Origin: Mucilaginibacter sp. KACC 22773
GTDB lineage: Bacteria > Bacteroidota > Bacteroidia > Sphingobacteriales > Sphingobacteriaceae
Direction: 5' to 3'
DNA: 64,000 nt
Assembly: GCF_028736215.1 (NCBI RefSeq)
Contig: NZ_CP117883.1
Location: 1,240,001 to 1,304,000 of the forward strand
Below, one piece after another: positions 43,195-52,671 of this stretch. The notes below the pieces were generated by a model. That model did no database searches. It was given only the letters and a program-made list of their open reading frames with translations, and had not been told where the DNA came from. The position numbers and the translations under genes were made by a program. Numbering within the stretch: position 1 is the stretch's first letter; every line of letters begins with the position of its first letter.

Positions 43195-45174
43195 ATGAAA
43201 AAAAACATTGTGTTTGTCCCGCTTTTAGCGCTGGCTTTTAATGTAAAGGCTCAAACTGTTTTACCAACTGATAGCGGGACTTTCTTCCTGCATAAATTTG
43301 CGCAGCATATTGGTAAAGAAACCTATTGGGTAACTAAATATAAGGACTCCATTAAGTATGCCGTCGATTTTAAGTTTGTCGACCGGGGTTCCCCTGTGCC
43401 GTTGAAAGCCAGTTTAAAGTTAACTGCTACAGGTAACCCGCTCGAACTGGTTGTAAAAGGAAAAACATCCAGGTTTTCGACAATTGACGATTCGGTAAGG
43501 GTTTTAAATGACGGTGTTGTATTTAAGGTTGATGAAAAACTTACCAGCTATAAAACGCATCGGCGCCTTAGCTTTCCCGTGGCCGGTTACTCACCTACAT
43601 TGGTACAACAAGCAATGCTGCAATACTGGAAAAAGAATAAGCAGCCGGAAACTATGAAAACCCTGCCCTTTGGCTCGGTACAAATAAAGAAAGACGGTAC
43701 AGATCAATTGACTTTTAACGGTAAGCAATTGCTGCTTGAGAGATATACCGTAAGCGGCCTGGTTTGGGGCAACGAACTGATTTGGGCGGATGCCGGTGGT
43801 AAACTCATTTGCCTCATCACCAATGATGCCGAAGGCGACAAACTGGAGTCGGTGCGTAAGGAATATGAGAGCCTGTTGCCCGAACTGATTAGCAAAGCGG
43901 CGGTTTACGGTATGCAGATCTTCGCTAAGGCAGCAGCGCCTACGGGGGTGGTTAATAAGGTGATTGCCATTACCGGGGGGAACCTGGTTGATGTAAATAC
44001 CGGCACCAGTATGCCCAACGCAGTAGTATTGATAGAAGATGGCCTGATAAAAATGACAGGTAAAGCGGGCAGTGTTAAAATACCTGCCGGCGCCAAAGTA
44101 ATAAACGCCAACGGTAAAAGTATTTTACCTGGCTTATGGGATATGCATTCGCATTTTGAACAGGCAGAGTGGGGCCCGGCCTACCTGGCAGCCGGTGTAA
44201 CAACGGTTAGGGACTGCGGCAACGAATTTGAATATATTAATGCTATAAAAAGTGCCATAGATGGCGGCAAAGGTGTTGGGCCAAATATCCTGAAAGCAGG
44301 TATTATTGACGGCAAGGGTCCAATGTCGCTGGGTATTATACAGGCAGATACAAAGGAAGAAGCCATAAAAGCGGTTGACCGTTATAAAGAAAATGGATTT
44401 GCGCAGATAAAAATTTACAGCTCGGTAAAACCTTCAATAGTAAAGGCTATTTGCGATGAAGCCCATAAAGTGGGCTTAACAGTAACCGGCCACATCCCTA
44501 ACGGAATGACCTTGCAGCAGGGGGTAGACTCGGGCATGAACATGGTAAACCACGAGCAATATGTTTACGCCATTTTAAAAAGAAATAAAGACAGATCTGT
44601 AGATTTTGATGATTCGGTAAGCGTGGCGGCAATCAAATTTATTAAAGACCATCATGTGGTGATAGACCCCACTTTGGGTGTCTTTGAACTTGCCTTTCGA
44701 AATGTAAAAGATAGCATCACAAACCTGGAGCCGGCATACAACACATTACCGCCCCCATTGCAAACGCTGTTTAAAAACATGGGGATGGAACCGGCCAATG
44801 CGACAAAATTTCGGCCTGTGATGCAAGGCATGGTTACATCTGTAAAAAAACTGTATGATGCAGGCGTTATTATCGTAGCTGGTACCGATATGGGTTTCCC
44901 TGGTTTTAGCCTGTACAGGGAACTGGAACTATACGCATTGGCGGGTTTAACGCCCGCCCAGGCCATTAAAACAGCTACCATTACACCTGCCCAGGCCATG
45001 GGCATTGATAAACAAACCGGCTCAATTGAAGCGGGTAAGCAGGCGGATATTATACTGGTAGATGGCGATCCTTTAAAAAATATCAGCGATATCCGCAAAG
45101 TATCGGTTGTGATTAAAGCTGGCAGGGTTTATGACCCGGTGGCTTTACATAGGATGGTAGGTTTTTCGAGGTAG
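43195..45174 (+). CDS. Secreted amidohydrolase-family protein
   Basis: 659 residues. Signal peptide (residues 1-19). The N-terminal 200 or so residues form a separate domain that I do not recognise. From about 255 a metal-dependent hydrolase barrel: PGLWDMHSHFEQ (first two His), TGHIPNGM (His), VNHEQYVYA (His) and AGTDMGFPG (Asp). The lysine usually carboxylated may be replaced; IKIYSSVKPSI is the likely place. It closes with SIEAGKQADIILVDGDPL. The substrate is unknown; relatives are imidazolonepropionase- or Xaa-Pro-dipeptidase-like. Confidence 0.88.
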   Translation: MKKNIVFVPLLALAFNVKAQTVLPTDSGTFFLHKFAQHIGKETYWVTKYKDSIKYAVDFKFVDRGSPVPLKASLKLTATGNPLELVVKGKTSRFSTIDDSVRVLNDGVVFKVDEKLTSYKTHRRLSFPVAGYSPTLVQQAMLQYWKKNKQPETMKTLPFGSVQIKKDGTDQLTFNGKQLLLERYTVSGLVWGNELIWADAGGKLICLITNDAEGDKLESVRKEYESLLPELISKAAVYGMQIFAKAAAPTGVVNKVIAITGGNLVDVNTGTSMPNAVVLIEDGLIKMTGKAGSVKIPAGAKVINANGKSILPGLWDMHSHFEQAEWGPAYLAAGVTTVRDCGNEFEYINAIKSAIDGGKGVGPNILKAGIIDGKGPMSLGIIQADTKEEAIKAVDRYKENGFAQIKIYSSVKPSIVKAICDEAHKVGLTVTGHIPNGMTLQQGVDSGMNMVNHEQYVYAILKRNKDRSVDFDDSVSVAAIKFIKDHHVVIDPTLGVFELAFRNVKDSITNLEPAYNTLPPPLQTLFKNMGMEPANATKFRPVMQGMVTSVKKLYDAGVIIVAGTDMGFPGFSLYRELELYALAGLTPAQAIKTATITPAQAMGIDKQTGSIEAGKQADIILVDGDPLKNISDIRKVSVVIKAGRVYDPVALHRMVGFSR

Positions 45175-45180
45175 ATGATA

Positions 45181-45351
45181 GATGTGCAGATTACAGATTT
45201 TAGATGTGCGGATGTTGTCTGAATCAGAATTTTTCACATTTAATTTTTTTTTAAGGAGTTCAAGAGGGCTACGCCGTTTACAGAATTAAAAAATTAACAG
45301 AATGCCGCGTTATTTTGAAAATTCTAAAATTCTGTAAATTCTGATTCAGAC
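45181..45351. repeat. Nested palindrome copy 2 with interruption
   Basis: GATGTGCAGATTACAGATTT words (45181-45214), then inner arms GTCTGAATCAGAATTT (45217-45232) and AAATTCTGATTCAGAC (45336-45351), a perfect 16 bases. An extra stretch (about 45235-45285, GGAGTTCAAGAGGGC) interrupts the element relative to copy 1. Confidence 0.8.
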
Positions 45352-45372
45352 AAAATTCCCTAAATTTACCTT

Positions 45373-45738
45373 GTGCAAAAAGAAGAACTCGCAACATTAT
45401 GGCGTCCGGTGGGGCCAAGGGAATTAAAGCTGATAGAAGAATCAGGATTTAAGAGGTTTCCGAAGCGATTGGCCCAGCAGCCTATTTTTTACCCGGTGAT
45501 GAATGAAGCTTATGCTATTCAGATAGCAAGGGATTGGAATGTACCCGCATCCGGTTCGGGTTTTGTAACTAAGTTTAGTTTACCTGCCGTATTCCTGGCA
45601 AAATATAATGTTGAAAATGTTGGAGGCCCAATCCATAACGAACTTTGGGTGCCTGCCGAAGAGCTGGAAGAATTTAACGATCATATTGTAGGGTTGATTG
45701 AGGTCACGCAATCATTTTACCCTGCTGAAAAAGAATGA
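45373..45738 (+). CDS. Small ART/crystallin-J1-like protein
   Basis: 121 residues, starting at GTG. The pattern TLWRPVGPRELKLIEESGF ... FYPVMNEAYAIQIARDWN resembles proteins annotated as 'ADP-ribosylation/crystallin J1', a small ADP-ribosyltransferase-like fold, but I cannot show catalytic residues. The gene is bracketed by inverted TGCACATCTGTAATC words (45181-45214 and 45763-45796). Confidence 0.65.
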   Translation: MQKEELATLWRPVGPRELKLIEESGFKRFPKRLAQQPIFYPVMNEAYAIQIARDWNVPASGSGFVTKFSLPAVFLAKYNVENVGGPIHNELWVPAEELEEFNDHIVGLIEVTQSFYPAEKE

Positions 45739-45762
45739 TTCTGACGAATAATCAGCCAAAAA

Positions 45763-45796
45763 CACCTGCACATCTGTAATCTAAAATCTGCACATC
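45763..45796. repeat. Inverted partner of the GATGTGCAGATTAC words
   Basis: CACCTGCACATCTGTAATC... is the reverse complement of the words at 45181-45214, with order changes. The pair encloses the small ART-like gene. Confidence 0.7.
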
Positions 45797-45859
45797 TAAA
45801 AAGATGTTTAAACTACTATTTAATGACAAATGATTTTATAAAGAGTCCATTATAAATGA

Positions 45860-45867
45860 TACCTTTG
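45860..45867 (+). promoter_or_regulatory. Bacteroidota -7 box for the PurF-like gene
   Basis: TACCTTTG is an exact TAnnTTTG match, 17 bases before ATG 45885. Confidence 0.65.
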
Positions 45868-45884
45868 CAGCCTCATTCCGAATC

Positions 45885-47792
45885 ATGAGCGATCAGATTA
45901 AACATGAATGCGGTGTGGCATTTATCCGCTTATTAAAGCCACTATCTTTTTATCAGAAAAAGTACGGAACTGCGCTGTACGGCCTGAACAAGCTTTACCT
46001 TTTAATGGAGAAACAACATAACCGCGGCCAGGATGGCGCAGGTGTTGCTACCATTAAATTAGATATTGCCCCGGGCAAGCGGTACATCAGTCGTCACCGG
46101 TCAATGGCTTCAAACGCCGTTGCTGATATTTTTGAATACATCCAGAAGAAATTCGCGGAGATTCAGAAAGAAACCCCCGAAAAAATGTTGGATGCCGAGT
46201 GGCTCAAAGAACATGTAAGCTTTACCGGCGAGGTTTTATTAGGGCATCTGCGTTATGGTACCCATGGTAAAAACTCTATCGAAAGCTGCCATCCGTTCCT
46301 GCGCCAAAACAACTGGCAAACCAGGAACCTGGTTATTGCAGGCAACTTTAACATGACCAATGTTGATGAGCTTTTGCAGCAACTTTACGACCTGGGCCAG
46401 CACCCGAAAGAGCAAGCCGATACCATTACAGTGCTCGAAAAAATGGGCCACTTTATTGATACCGAAAACCAGGGCTTGTTTGACCAGTACAAACGCGAAG
46501 GATTAGACGATAACGTGGAGATTAGCAAACTGATTGCTAATGACATGGACGTTGCCAAAATTTTAACAAAATCGGCCAAAAACTGGGATGGTGGTTATAC
46601 CATAGCCGGTATACTGGGCCATGGCGATGCCTTTGTAATGCGCGACCCGGTTGGCATTCGCCCGGCATTTTATTACTACAACGATGAAATTGTTGTAGCA
46701 GCATCAGAACGCCCTGCTATCCAAACCGCATTTAACGTGCCTATGGAGGAGATCAGGGAGATTAAACCTGGCCACGCGCTTATTGTTAAAAAGAACGGGA
46801 AGATAACCGAGACTATGTTTAGTGAGCCTAAAGAGAAGAAATCCTGCTCGTTTGAGCGTATTTACTTTTCGCGTGGCAGCGATGCATCTATCTACCGTGA
46901 GCGTAAACAATTAGGCAGGCTGCTTTGCCCGCAAATATTGGACGCTGTTAACAATGATATCAAAAATACCGTGTTCTCCTACATCCCCAATACTGCCGAA
47001 GTTGCCTTTTATGGCATGGTTGAGGGCGTGCACAAATACGTAAAAAAATACCAGCGCGACAAGCTACTGAGCCGCGAGGATAAAATTAGCGACGAAGAGC
47101 TTACCGAAATACTGGCAATGGCCCCAAGGGTTGAAAAAATTGCTATTAAAGATGTTAAGCTGCGCACCTTTATTACCCAGGATGCCGACCGCAGCGAAAT
47201 GGTTGCCCACGTTTATGACACCACTTATGGTTTAATAAAACGTAACACCGATACCCTGGTTGTTCTGGACGACTCGATTGTTCGCGGTACTACACTTAAA
47301 CAAAGTATCCTGAAGATATTGGACAGGCTTGGCCCAACCAAGGTTGTAGTGGTATCATCGGCGCCGCAAATCCGTTACCCGGATTGTTATGGTATAGATA
47401 TGTCGCGCATGGGTGAGTTTGTTGCTTTTGAAGCAGCCATCAGCTTGTTAAAGGAAATGGACAGGGAAGATGTTATCCTTGACGTTTACCAGAAATGTAA
47501 AGACAGCATTAAGTTGCCGAAAGAAAAAGTACAGAACCACGTAAAGGCGATATACGAGCTATTTACCGATCAGCAGGTATCTGACCGTATAGCGCAGATC
47601 ATTACTCCTAAAGAAATAAAATGCGAAGTGAAAGTTATCTATCAAACTTTAGATAACCTGCATATTGCCTGCCCCGACCATACCGGCGACTGGTACTTTA
47701 GCGGCGATTATCCAACCCCAGGCGGCAATAAAGTTGTTAACCGCGCTTTTGTTAACTGGATGGAAGGTAAAAACCAAAGGGCTTATATGTAA
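45885..47792 (+). CDS. Long amidophosphoribosyltransferase-like protein
   Basis: 635 residues, compared with about 500 for typical PurF. The N-terminal glutamine amidotransferase domain opens MSDQIKHECGVAF, so Cys9 would become the N-terminal nucleophile after removal of a short propeptide. The PRPP-binding loop LVVLDDSIVRGTT is near residue 465. The usual VPDSG region reads IPNTAEVAFYGMVEGV, and insertions lie at about 70-115 and 370-400. The first step of purine synthesis is the obvious guess. The divergence means a paralogue with another role is possible, so I give no symbol. Confidence 0.82.
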   Translation: MSDQIKHECGVAFIRLLKPLSFYQKKYGTALYGLNKLYLLMEKQHNRGQDGAGVATIKLDIAPGKRYISRHRSMASNAVADIFEYIQKKFAEIQKETPEKMLDAEWLKEHVSFTGEVLLGHLRYGTHGKNSIESCHPFLRQNNWQTRNLVIAGNFNMTNVDELLQQLYDLGQHPKEQADTITVLEKMGHFIDTENQGLFDQYKREGLDDNVEISKLIANDMDVAKILTKSAKNWDGGYTIAGILGHGDAFVMRDPVGIRPAFYYYNDEIVVAASERPAIQTAFNVPMEEIREIKPGHALIVKKNGKITETMFSEPKEKKSCSFERIYFSRGSDASIYRERKQLGRLLCPQILDAVNNDIKNTVFSYIPNTAEVAFYGMVEGVHKYVKKYQRDKLLSREDKISDEELTEILAMAPRVEKIAIKDVKLRTFITQDADRSEMVAHVYDTTYGLIKRNTDTLVVLDDSIVRGTTLKQSILKILDRLGPTKVVVVSSAPQIRYPDCYGIDMSRMGEFVAFEAAISLLKEMDREDVILDVYQKCKDSIKLPKEKVQNHVKAIYELFTDQQVSDRIAQIITPKEIKCEVKVIYQTLDNLHIACPDHTGDWYFSGDYPTPGGNKVVNRAFVNWMEGKNQRAYM

Positions 47793-47796
47793 GAGC

Positions 47797-47822
47797 AGCC
47801 CCCCGGCCCCCTGAAGGGGGAG
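47797..47822. repeat. G/C-run palindrome, left copy
   Basis: AGCCCCCCGGCCCCCTGAAG..., just after the PurF-like stop. It is the reverse complement of 48466-48491 with one mismatch over 26 bases. Confidence 0.85.
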
Positions 47823-47926
47823 GAAATATAATAGAGGCGATGAGTTTAGATTCATCGCCTTTTTTTGTTGAAGGCGTTAAATCTTAATTATCTATATTGT
47901 GGTCTATTTATTGAATTGAATTTTTA

Positions 47927-48442
47927 ATGAAATCAAAATTTAGATTCATAGCCTACTTGTTAGGCTTTTTGGGGCCGCTGTCTACAGTTCTCGTGGTTAT
48001 GGTGCTATCTGGGAAAGTATTAAATTCAACGATGAGTTTAATCCCATTTATATTTTTCAGTTCGTTTTTTGTATTCGTATGGGTTTGGTTGATTTTTGGT
48101 GAATTACGGACTAAGACAATAAGTATTGAAATAAAGGGCCGAACTTTTGTTATAAAAAGATATTTGGGATTGGGAACCAGCAGACGCTTTGATTTGGGTG
48201 ATATCTCCGGTTTTAAGACGTCGATCTTATCCTCAAAAAGCGGCAGTTATGAGTACTTATATTTGATGGTAGGTTCTAAGAAAATAGCGAAGCTTTCCGA
48301 GTTCTATCACAGTAACTACAAGGAGTTGAAACGGTATATCGTTTCCATGGATATTAAAAATGCTGGTTTCGAGCCATTTAGTAACCGGCAAGAGTTCAAG
48401 GATATTTTTCAGTGTTTGAATTGCCCCGGTAATGGTGTTTGA
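47927..48442 (+). CDS. Small membrane protein with PH-like C-terminal domain
   Basis: 171 residues. Two hydrophobic segments (about 8-30 and 37-57) are followed by a soluble beta-rich domain (about 65-150: TISIEIKGRTFVIKRYLG ... DLGDISGFKTS) that resembles bacterial PH-type domains. Family unknown to me. It lies between two inverted G/C-run repeats and is more AT-rich than its neighbours. Confidence 0.7.
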   Translation: MKSKFRFIAYLLGFLGPLSTVLVVMVLSGKVLNSTMSLIPFIFFSSFFVFVWVWLIFGELRTKTISIEIKGRTFVIKRYLGLGTSRRFDLGDISGFKTSILSSKSGSYEYLYLMVGSKKIAKLSEFYHSNYKELKRYIVSMDIKNAGFEPFSNRQEFKDIFQCLNCPGNGV

Positions 48443-48465
48443 TAGGACACTTCGCAATTCAAAAA

Positions 48466-48491
48466 CTCCCCCTTCAGGGGGCTGGGGGGCT
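48466..48491. repeat. G/C-run palindrome, right copy
   Basis: CTCCCCCTTCAGGGGGCTGG... is the inverted partner of 47797-47822. It abuts the stop codon of the LysE gene (48492-48494) exactly. Confidence 0.85.
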
Positions 48492-49148
48492 TCACGACCC
48501 TGGCGGTGCCGCGAAAACAAAGTGGGTAACCAACTTATCAATCAATACCAGCGAGGCTATTATAAGCGCTATGCCGGCCACTTCGTTGAGGCGGTGGATG
48601 AGTTTAACCGATATTTTATCGCGCAGCTTATCGGCGTAAAAGGCTTTAGTGGTATCCATGCCAAACTGCACAATAAGGATAGTTAAAAACATAACGGCTA
48701 TGTGGAATGAGCGGTGGGGGGTGCCAACCAGGAAAGTAGTACTGGCAGCGCCGATAACAACTGTCCAGTGGAATAACAGGGTGGGGTTAAAGATGCACAT
48801 CAAAAAGCCCTTTAAAAAGTAGCCTGCGCGGTTGATGCCGGTTGGTACTTTATTGTCGTAGTTTACTTCGGCCTTTTTAAACAAATAGTATAAACCAAGG
48901 GTAAACAATATTACGGCGCCAACAACGCCTGCAATCAGTTTAGTATGATCAGATACATCTATATATTGCGAACCGAAAAGTAAGGCGCCAACAAATACTA
49001 CATCGCTGGTAACAACACCGAGGGCAAGGGCTACACCCGCATGAAAACCTTTTTCGATGCTGGTTTTAATAAGAGCAAAAAAGACCGGGCCAGTAATAAC
49101 CGTCAACACCAATCCAAACCCAATTCCCGAAATAATGGCTTTTATCAT
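48492..49148 (-). CDS. LysE-family exporter
   Basis: 218 residues with six hydrophobic helices. GIGFGLVLTVITGPVFFALI is the LysE family start. It exports amino acids or related compounds; the substrate is open. The last residues (FAAPPGS) and the stop lie against the G/C-run repeat, so the 3' end may have been changed by repeat insertion. Confidence 0.9.
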   Translation of the reverse strand: MIKAIISGIGFGLVLTVITGPVFFALIKTSIEKGFHAGVALALGVVTSDVVFVGALLFGSQYIDVSDHTKLIAGVVGAVILFTLGLYYLFKKAEVNYDNKVPTGINRAGYFLKGFLMCIFNPTLLFHWTVVIGAASTTFLVGTPHRSFHIAVMFLTILIVQFGMDTTKAFYADKLRDKISVKLIHRLNEVAGIALIIASLVLIDKLVTHFVFAAPPGS

Positions 49149-49316
49149 TAAGTTAGGCTTTGTTCATTTTTGAACAATGCGAATATGCAATTTTATCTCA
49201 TAAACAACGAAACTTAAAATTGTGATTTATTTTAATTTAAAATAGTATGACCAGTTTTACAAAAAATCAATTATGTTTAACGATTCAAAATCTATTCTGT
49301 ATAACCTAATTTAAAA

Positions 49317-50972
49317 ATGGAACAAAACAATGCTAAAAGTTACAGTTCGGCTCTTTATACGCTTATAACTGTATTTTTCTTTTGGGGCTTTTTAGCTGCC
49401 TCCAACGGTGTATTCATACCTTTTTGTAAAGAACACTTTCATTTAACCCAATTTGAATCGCAGTTGATTGATTTTACATTTTATGGTGGTTACTTCATAG
49501 GTTCATTGATCCTGTACTTTGCTTCATCTTTCAGCAAAGTTGATATCATGAATAAAATGGGGTATAAAAATGGTATCATATTAGGCCTGGTAATTTCTGC
49601 GATTGGCGCAATCGGCATGATTCCGGCTATTGCATCGGGATCATTTGGTTTAATATTAACGGTGTTTTTTATTATAGCGGTTGGTTTTTCATTACAGCAA
49701 ACAGCTGCCAATCCTTTTGTAGTTGCTTTGGGGCCGCCCGAAACAGGTTCAAACCGGTTAAATTTTGCAGGTAGTATTAATAACATTGGTGGTTTATTAG
49801 GCCCCGTAGTAGTGGGTATTATTTTATTTGGCTCGGCAGCGGCCAAAATAGAGGCAAAGAATGTACAAATTTCTTCTGTGAACAACCTTTACTACATGCT
49901 TGCCGGTTTATTTATTGCTGTAGCTATCTTCTTTTGGTTTTCAAATTTGCCAAAGGTTACCAGCGATGAAAAAATTGAGGCAAGCCCCAAGGCAAATACA
50001 CCGCTTTTAATTATGTTTTTGGCATTCTGTTTAATTTTAGCCGCCGATCCGTTGAGTACCTATCTTAATAAGCTGCTATCTTCAGATTATATAAAAAGTC
50101 AGTATTTTGTGTATGCTTCATTGGCTATTATTGTATTGACGTTGGTGGGGACTATTTTTGCCGCTAAACAAAGTAAAGAGGGCTGGGGCGCTATGCAGTA
50201 TCCGCAATTGATTTTGGGTATGCTGGCTATATTTACTTATGTAGGTACCGAGGTTACTATTCAAAGCAATATGGGATCGTTATTAAAAACACCTGAGTTT
50301 GGATCGTTCAAAGAATCGGACATTGCGCCTTATATTTCATTGTACTGGGGTAGCTTAATGATCGGCCGTTTCGCCGGTGCGATAGGCGCGTTTAACCTTT
50401 CTAAAACGGTTAAATATGTGTTAACAGTTCTTATTCCTTTTATAGCATTTGGTATAGTACTATTAGTAAATGCCGCCACTGGTGTAAATGTGAGCAACCT
50501 GTATGGTTATGCGGCTTGTGTAGCCATCTTGATTGTTGCCTTCTTTATCGGTCAGCAAAAACCTACACGTACCCTGTCTGTATTAGGTTTATTAGGCGTT
50601 GCATTTATGTTGGTTGGGTTATTTACAACGGGTAAAGTTGCAACATTCTCTTTCATCAGCGGTGGGTTGTGCTGCTCTATCATGTGGCCTTCCATATTCT
50701 CTTTAGCTATTACCGGCTTAGGAAAATACACCAGTCAGGGATCTGCATTCCTGATCATGATGATTTTAGGTGGCTCTATTATCCCTCCGCTACAAGGCAA
50801 AGTAGCTGATGGCGCAGGTAACGTTATACCGGGCATGAGCGGTATTCACTTCTCCTATATTGTACCTGTGTTAGGCTTTGCTTACCTTGCTTATTTTGCC
50901 TGGAAAGTAAGCCGCGAGCTGCGTAGCCAGGGTATCGACCTTGACCATGTTGAGGTTGCAGCAGGCCACTAA
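49317..50972 (+). CDS. Sugar MFS transporter (FucP-like)
   Basis: 551 residues with about 14 hydrophobic segments. [19 protein letters not shown] is the FucP/glucose-galactose porter signature, as is [19 protein letters not shown]. Compared with FucP (about 440 residues) it has extra segments in the middle (about 225-330) and a long C-terminal half. The substrate is probably a monosaccharide. Confidence 0.9.
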   Translation: MEQNNAKSYSSALYTLITVFFFWGFLAASNGVFIPFCKEHFHLTQFESQLIDFTFYGGYFIGSLILYFASSFSKVDIMNKMGYKNGIILGLVISAIGAIGMIPAIASGSFGLILTVFFIIAVGFSLQQTAANPFVVALGPPETGSNRLNFAGSINNIGGLLGPVVVGIILFGSAAAKIEAKNVQISSVNNLYYMLAGLFIAVAIFFWFSNLPKVTSDEKIEASPKANTPLLIMFLAFCLILAADPLSTYLNKLLSSDYIKSQYFVYASLAIIVLTLVGTIFAAKQSKEGWGAMQYPQLILGMLAIFTYVGTEVTIQSNMGSLLKTPEFGSFKESDIAPYISLYWGSLMIGRFAGAIGAFNLSKTVKYVLTVLIPFIAFGIVLLVNAATGVNVSNLYGYAACVAILIVAFFIGQQKPTRTLSVLGLLGVAFMLVGLFTTGKVATFSFISGGLCCSIMWPSIFSLAITGLGKYTSQGSAFLIMMILGGSIIPPLQGKVADGAGNVIPGMSGIHFSYIVPVLGFAYLAYFAWKVSRELRSQGIDLDHVEVAAGH

Positions 50973-50991
50973 TTTTTAAAACCGTCATAAA

Positions 50992-51037
50992 CCATTGGGT
51001 CATTAAGTCATTTTCAGATGATTTAATGACCCAATGG
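50992..51037. repeat. TTAATGACCCAATGG inverted repeat
   Basis: CCATTGGGTCATTAA (50992-51006) and TTAATGACCCAATGG (51023-51037) are perfect 15-base partners. TAATGACCTAATGAC follows. It lies directly before the deaminase ATG at 51062. Confidence 0.85.
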
Positions 51038-51061
51038 CATTAATGACCTAATGACTTAACT

Positions 51062-51517
51062 ATGAAACCAAGTTTCGATTCGATATTCATGAACCTGGCA
51101 ACCGATCTGGCTAAGCGTTCACACTGCGTTAAAGCCCACGTGGGCGCTGTTTTAACCCGTGATACCCGTATTATATCCATAGGCTACAATGGCCCGCCTG
51201 CGGGTACGCATAACTGCGACGAGGAATGGCCGGAACAAGGCTGCGCACGCGATTCAAAAGGAAGTTGCTCCTTGGCGTTGCATGCCGAAGAAAATGCGAT
51301 TTTATATGCCGTTAAAAGCGGCGCAAAGCTGGAAGGGGCAACGTTGTATACCACACTATCGCCATGTATTGCTTGTGCGCGACTTATTTATTCGGCGGGC
51401 ATAACTAAGGTTTATTTTGATAAATCGTACGCCGAATATAAAGGCATTGGCAGCGACGAAGGCGTTGATTTTTTAAACCGTTTTGGGGTACCAACGGTGA
51501 GGTTTACAGAAGATTAG
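51062..51517 (+). CDS. Deoxycytidylate deaminase family protein
   Basis: 151 residues. Zinc site: His74 with Glu76 (LHAEENAI), Cys102 and Cys105 (SPCIACARL). GYNGPPAGTHNC is typical of dCMP deaminases, which make dUMP for thymidylate. The next gene is cmk, also in CMP/dCMP metabolism, on the other strand. Confidence 0.93.
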   Translation: MKPSFDSIFMNLATDLAKRSHCVKAHVGAVLTRDTRIISIGYNGPPAGTHNCDEEWPEQGCARDSKGSCSLALHAEENAILYAVKSGAKLEGATLYTTLSPCIACARLIYSAGITKVYFDKSYAEYKGIGSDEGVDFLNRFGVPTVRFTED

Positions 51518-51562
51518 CATTGCCCGGCCAATTTTTGTTCCGGACAATGCTAATGTCAATAT

Positions 51563-52240
51563 TTAATCGGCCAGGAAAGGCTCAATATGGCTCAGGGCAA
51601 ACAGTAGTTGTTCGTCTGGGCTCAGGTCTGTATTATCCAAAATAATAGCATCTTCGGCACGTGTCAGCGGGCTTTCCTTGCGGGTGGTGTCCTGATAATC
51701 GCGGTGGGCCAGGTTATCAAAAATTTCTTCTAAGGTTATTTCGGGGTTGGTAGGCAACAGTTCTTTATACCGGCGCTCGGCGCGAATCTTTGGGTCGGCA
51801 GTCATAAACAGCTTTACCTGCGCATTCGGGAACACAACGGTGCCAATATCGCGGCCATCCATAATGATGTTTTTTGATTTGCCCATGCGCTGCTGTTGTT
51901 TTACCATAGCAACGCGCACTTCATGTATTGCCGCTATGGTGCTTACCTTGTCGGCCACATGCATCTGGCGTATCTCGTCAGATACTTCTTCATCGTTAAG
52001 GGTGATATGTGTTTTGTAATCCCTTGAGTGAAAGTTAAGGTGGATGTTGTTCAGCGCTTCGGCAATCTGTTCATGATTGGTCAGGTCGATGTTATTACGC
52101 AGAAAATACAAAGCCACGGCACGGTACATTGCGCCGCTATCTACATAAATAAAATGAAGTTTTTTTGCTAAAGCCTTTGCTAAAGTGCTTTTACCACATG
52201 ATGAATAACCATCAATTGCTACTACGATATTGTTGTTCAT
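51563..52240 (-). CDS. cmk: Cytidylate kinase
   Basis: 225 residues. P-loop GYSSCGKST (11-19), the CMP-binding DSGAMYRAVALYFL, and the GRDIGTVVFPNA motif. It phosphorylates CMP and dCMP. Convergent with the deaminase gene. Confidence 0.96.
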   Translation of the reverse strand: MNNNIVVAIDGYSSCGKSTLAKALAKKLHFIYVDSGAMYRAVALYFLRNNIDLTNHEQIAEALNNIHLNFHSRDYKTHITLNDEEVSDEIRQMHVADKVSTIAAIHEVRVAMVKQQQRMGKSKNIIMDGRDIGTVVFPNAQVKLFMTADPKIRAERRYKELLPTNPEITLEEIFDNLAHRDYQDTTRKESPLTRAEDAIILDNTDLSPDEQLLFALSHIEPFLAD

Positions 52241-52403
52241 AAGAGTGGCTAAAATAACGATTTTTGTTGATTGTTGGTTGTTGAATGGTTGAATAAGTTG
52301 ATTGAGTGAGTAGTTGATTAGGTTGATTGAGTTGATTTAGTGAATGGTTGACTAAGTTAAAAAAGTTCAAAAATTTAAAACAATGCCGGCTTTGGCGCAT
52401 TCT
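52241..52403. repeat. Degenerate GGTTGATTA left arm before the array
   Basis: The spacer upstream of cmk has many TTGATT words. The 19 bases GATTAGGTTGATTGAGTTG (52316-52334) recur exactly at 59083-59101 and inverted at 59142-59160. The words run opposite to the adjacent tandem array, so they can pair with it. Confidence 0.8.
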
Positions 52404-52649
52404 AACCTAATCAACCTAATCAACCTAATCAACCTAATCAACCTAATCAACCTAATCAACCTAATCAACCTAATCAACCTAATCAACCTAATCAACCTAA
52501 TCAACCTAATCAACCTAATCAACCTAATCAACCTAATCAACCTAATCAACCTAATCAACCTAATCAACCTAATCAACCTAATCAACCTAATCAACCTAAT
52601 CAACCTAATCAACCTAATCAACCTAATCAACCTAATCAACCTAATCAAC
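52404..52649 (+). repeat. 27-copy perfect 9-bp tandem array (AACCTAATC)
   Basis: CTAATCAAC repeats 27 times without error from 52407 to 52649. The reading frame LIN is open on one strand and IRL on the other only because the 9-bp unit contains no stop in those frames. I do not treat either as a gene. The array ends 11 bases before the arfB -7 box. Confidence 0.98.
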
Positions 52650-52659
52650 CTAAAAAAGC

Positions 52660-52667
52660 TACATTTG
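52660..52667 (+). promoter_or_regulatory. Bacteroidota -7 box for arfB
   Basis: TACATTTG is an exact TAnnTTTG match directly after the array and 5 bases before ATG 52672. The -33 position falls inside the array, where no TTTG exists. Confidence 0.6.
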
Positions 52668-52671
52668 AAAA

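Noticed and set aside
52404..52649. CRISPR array
   Set aside because: Units are 9 bp with no spacers between them and no cas genes; it is a tandem repeat.
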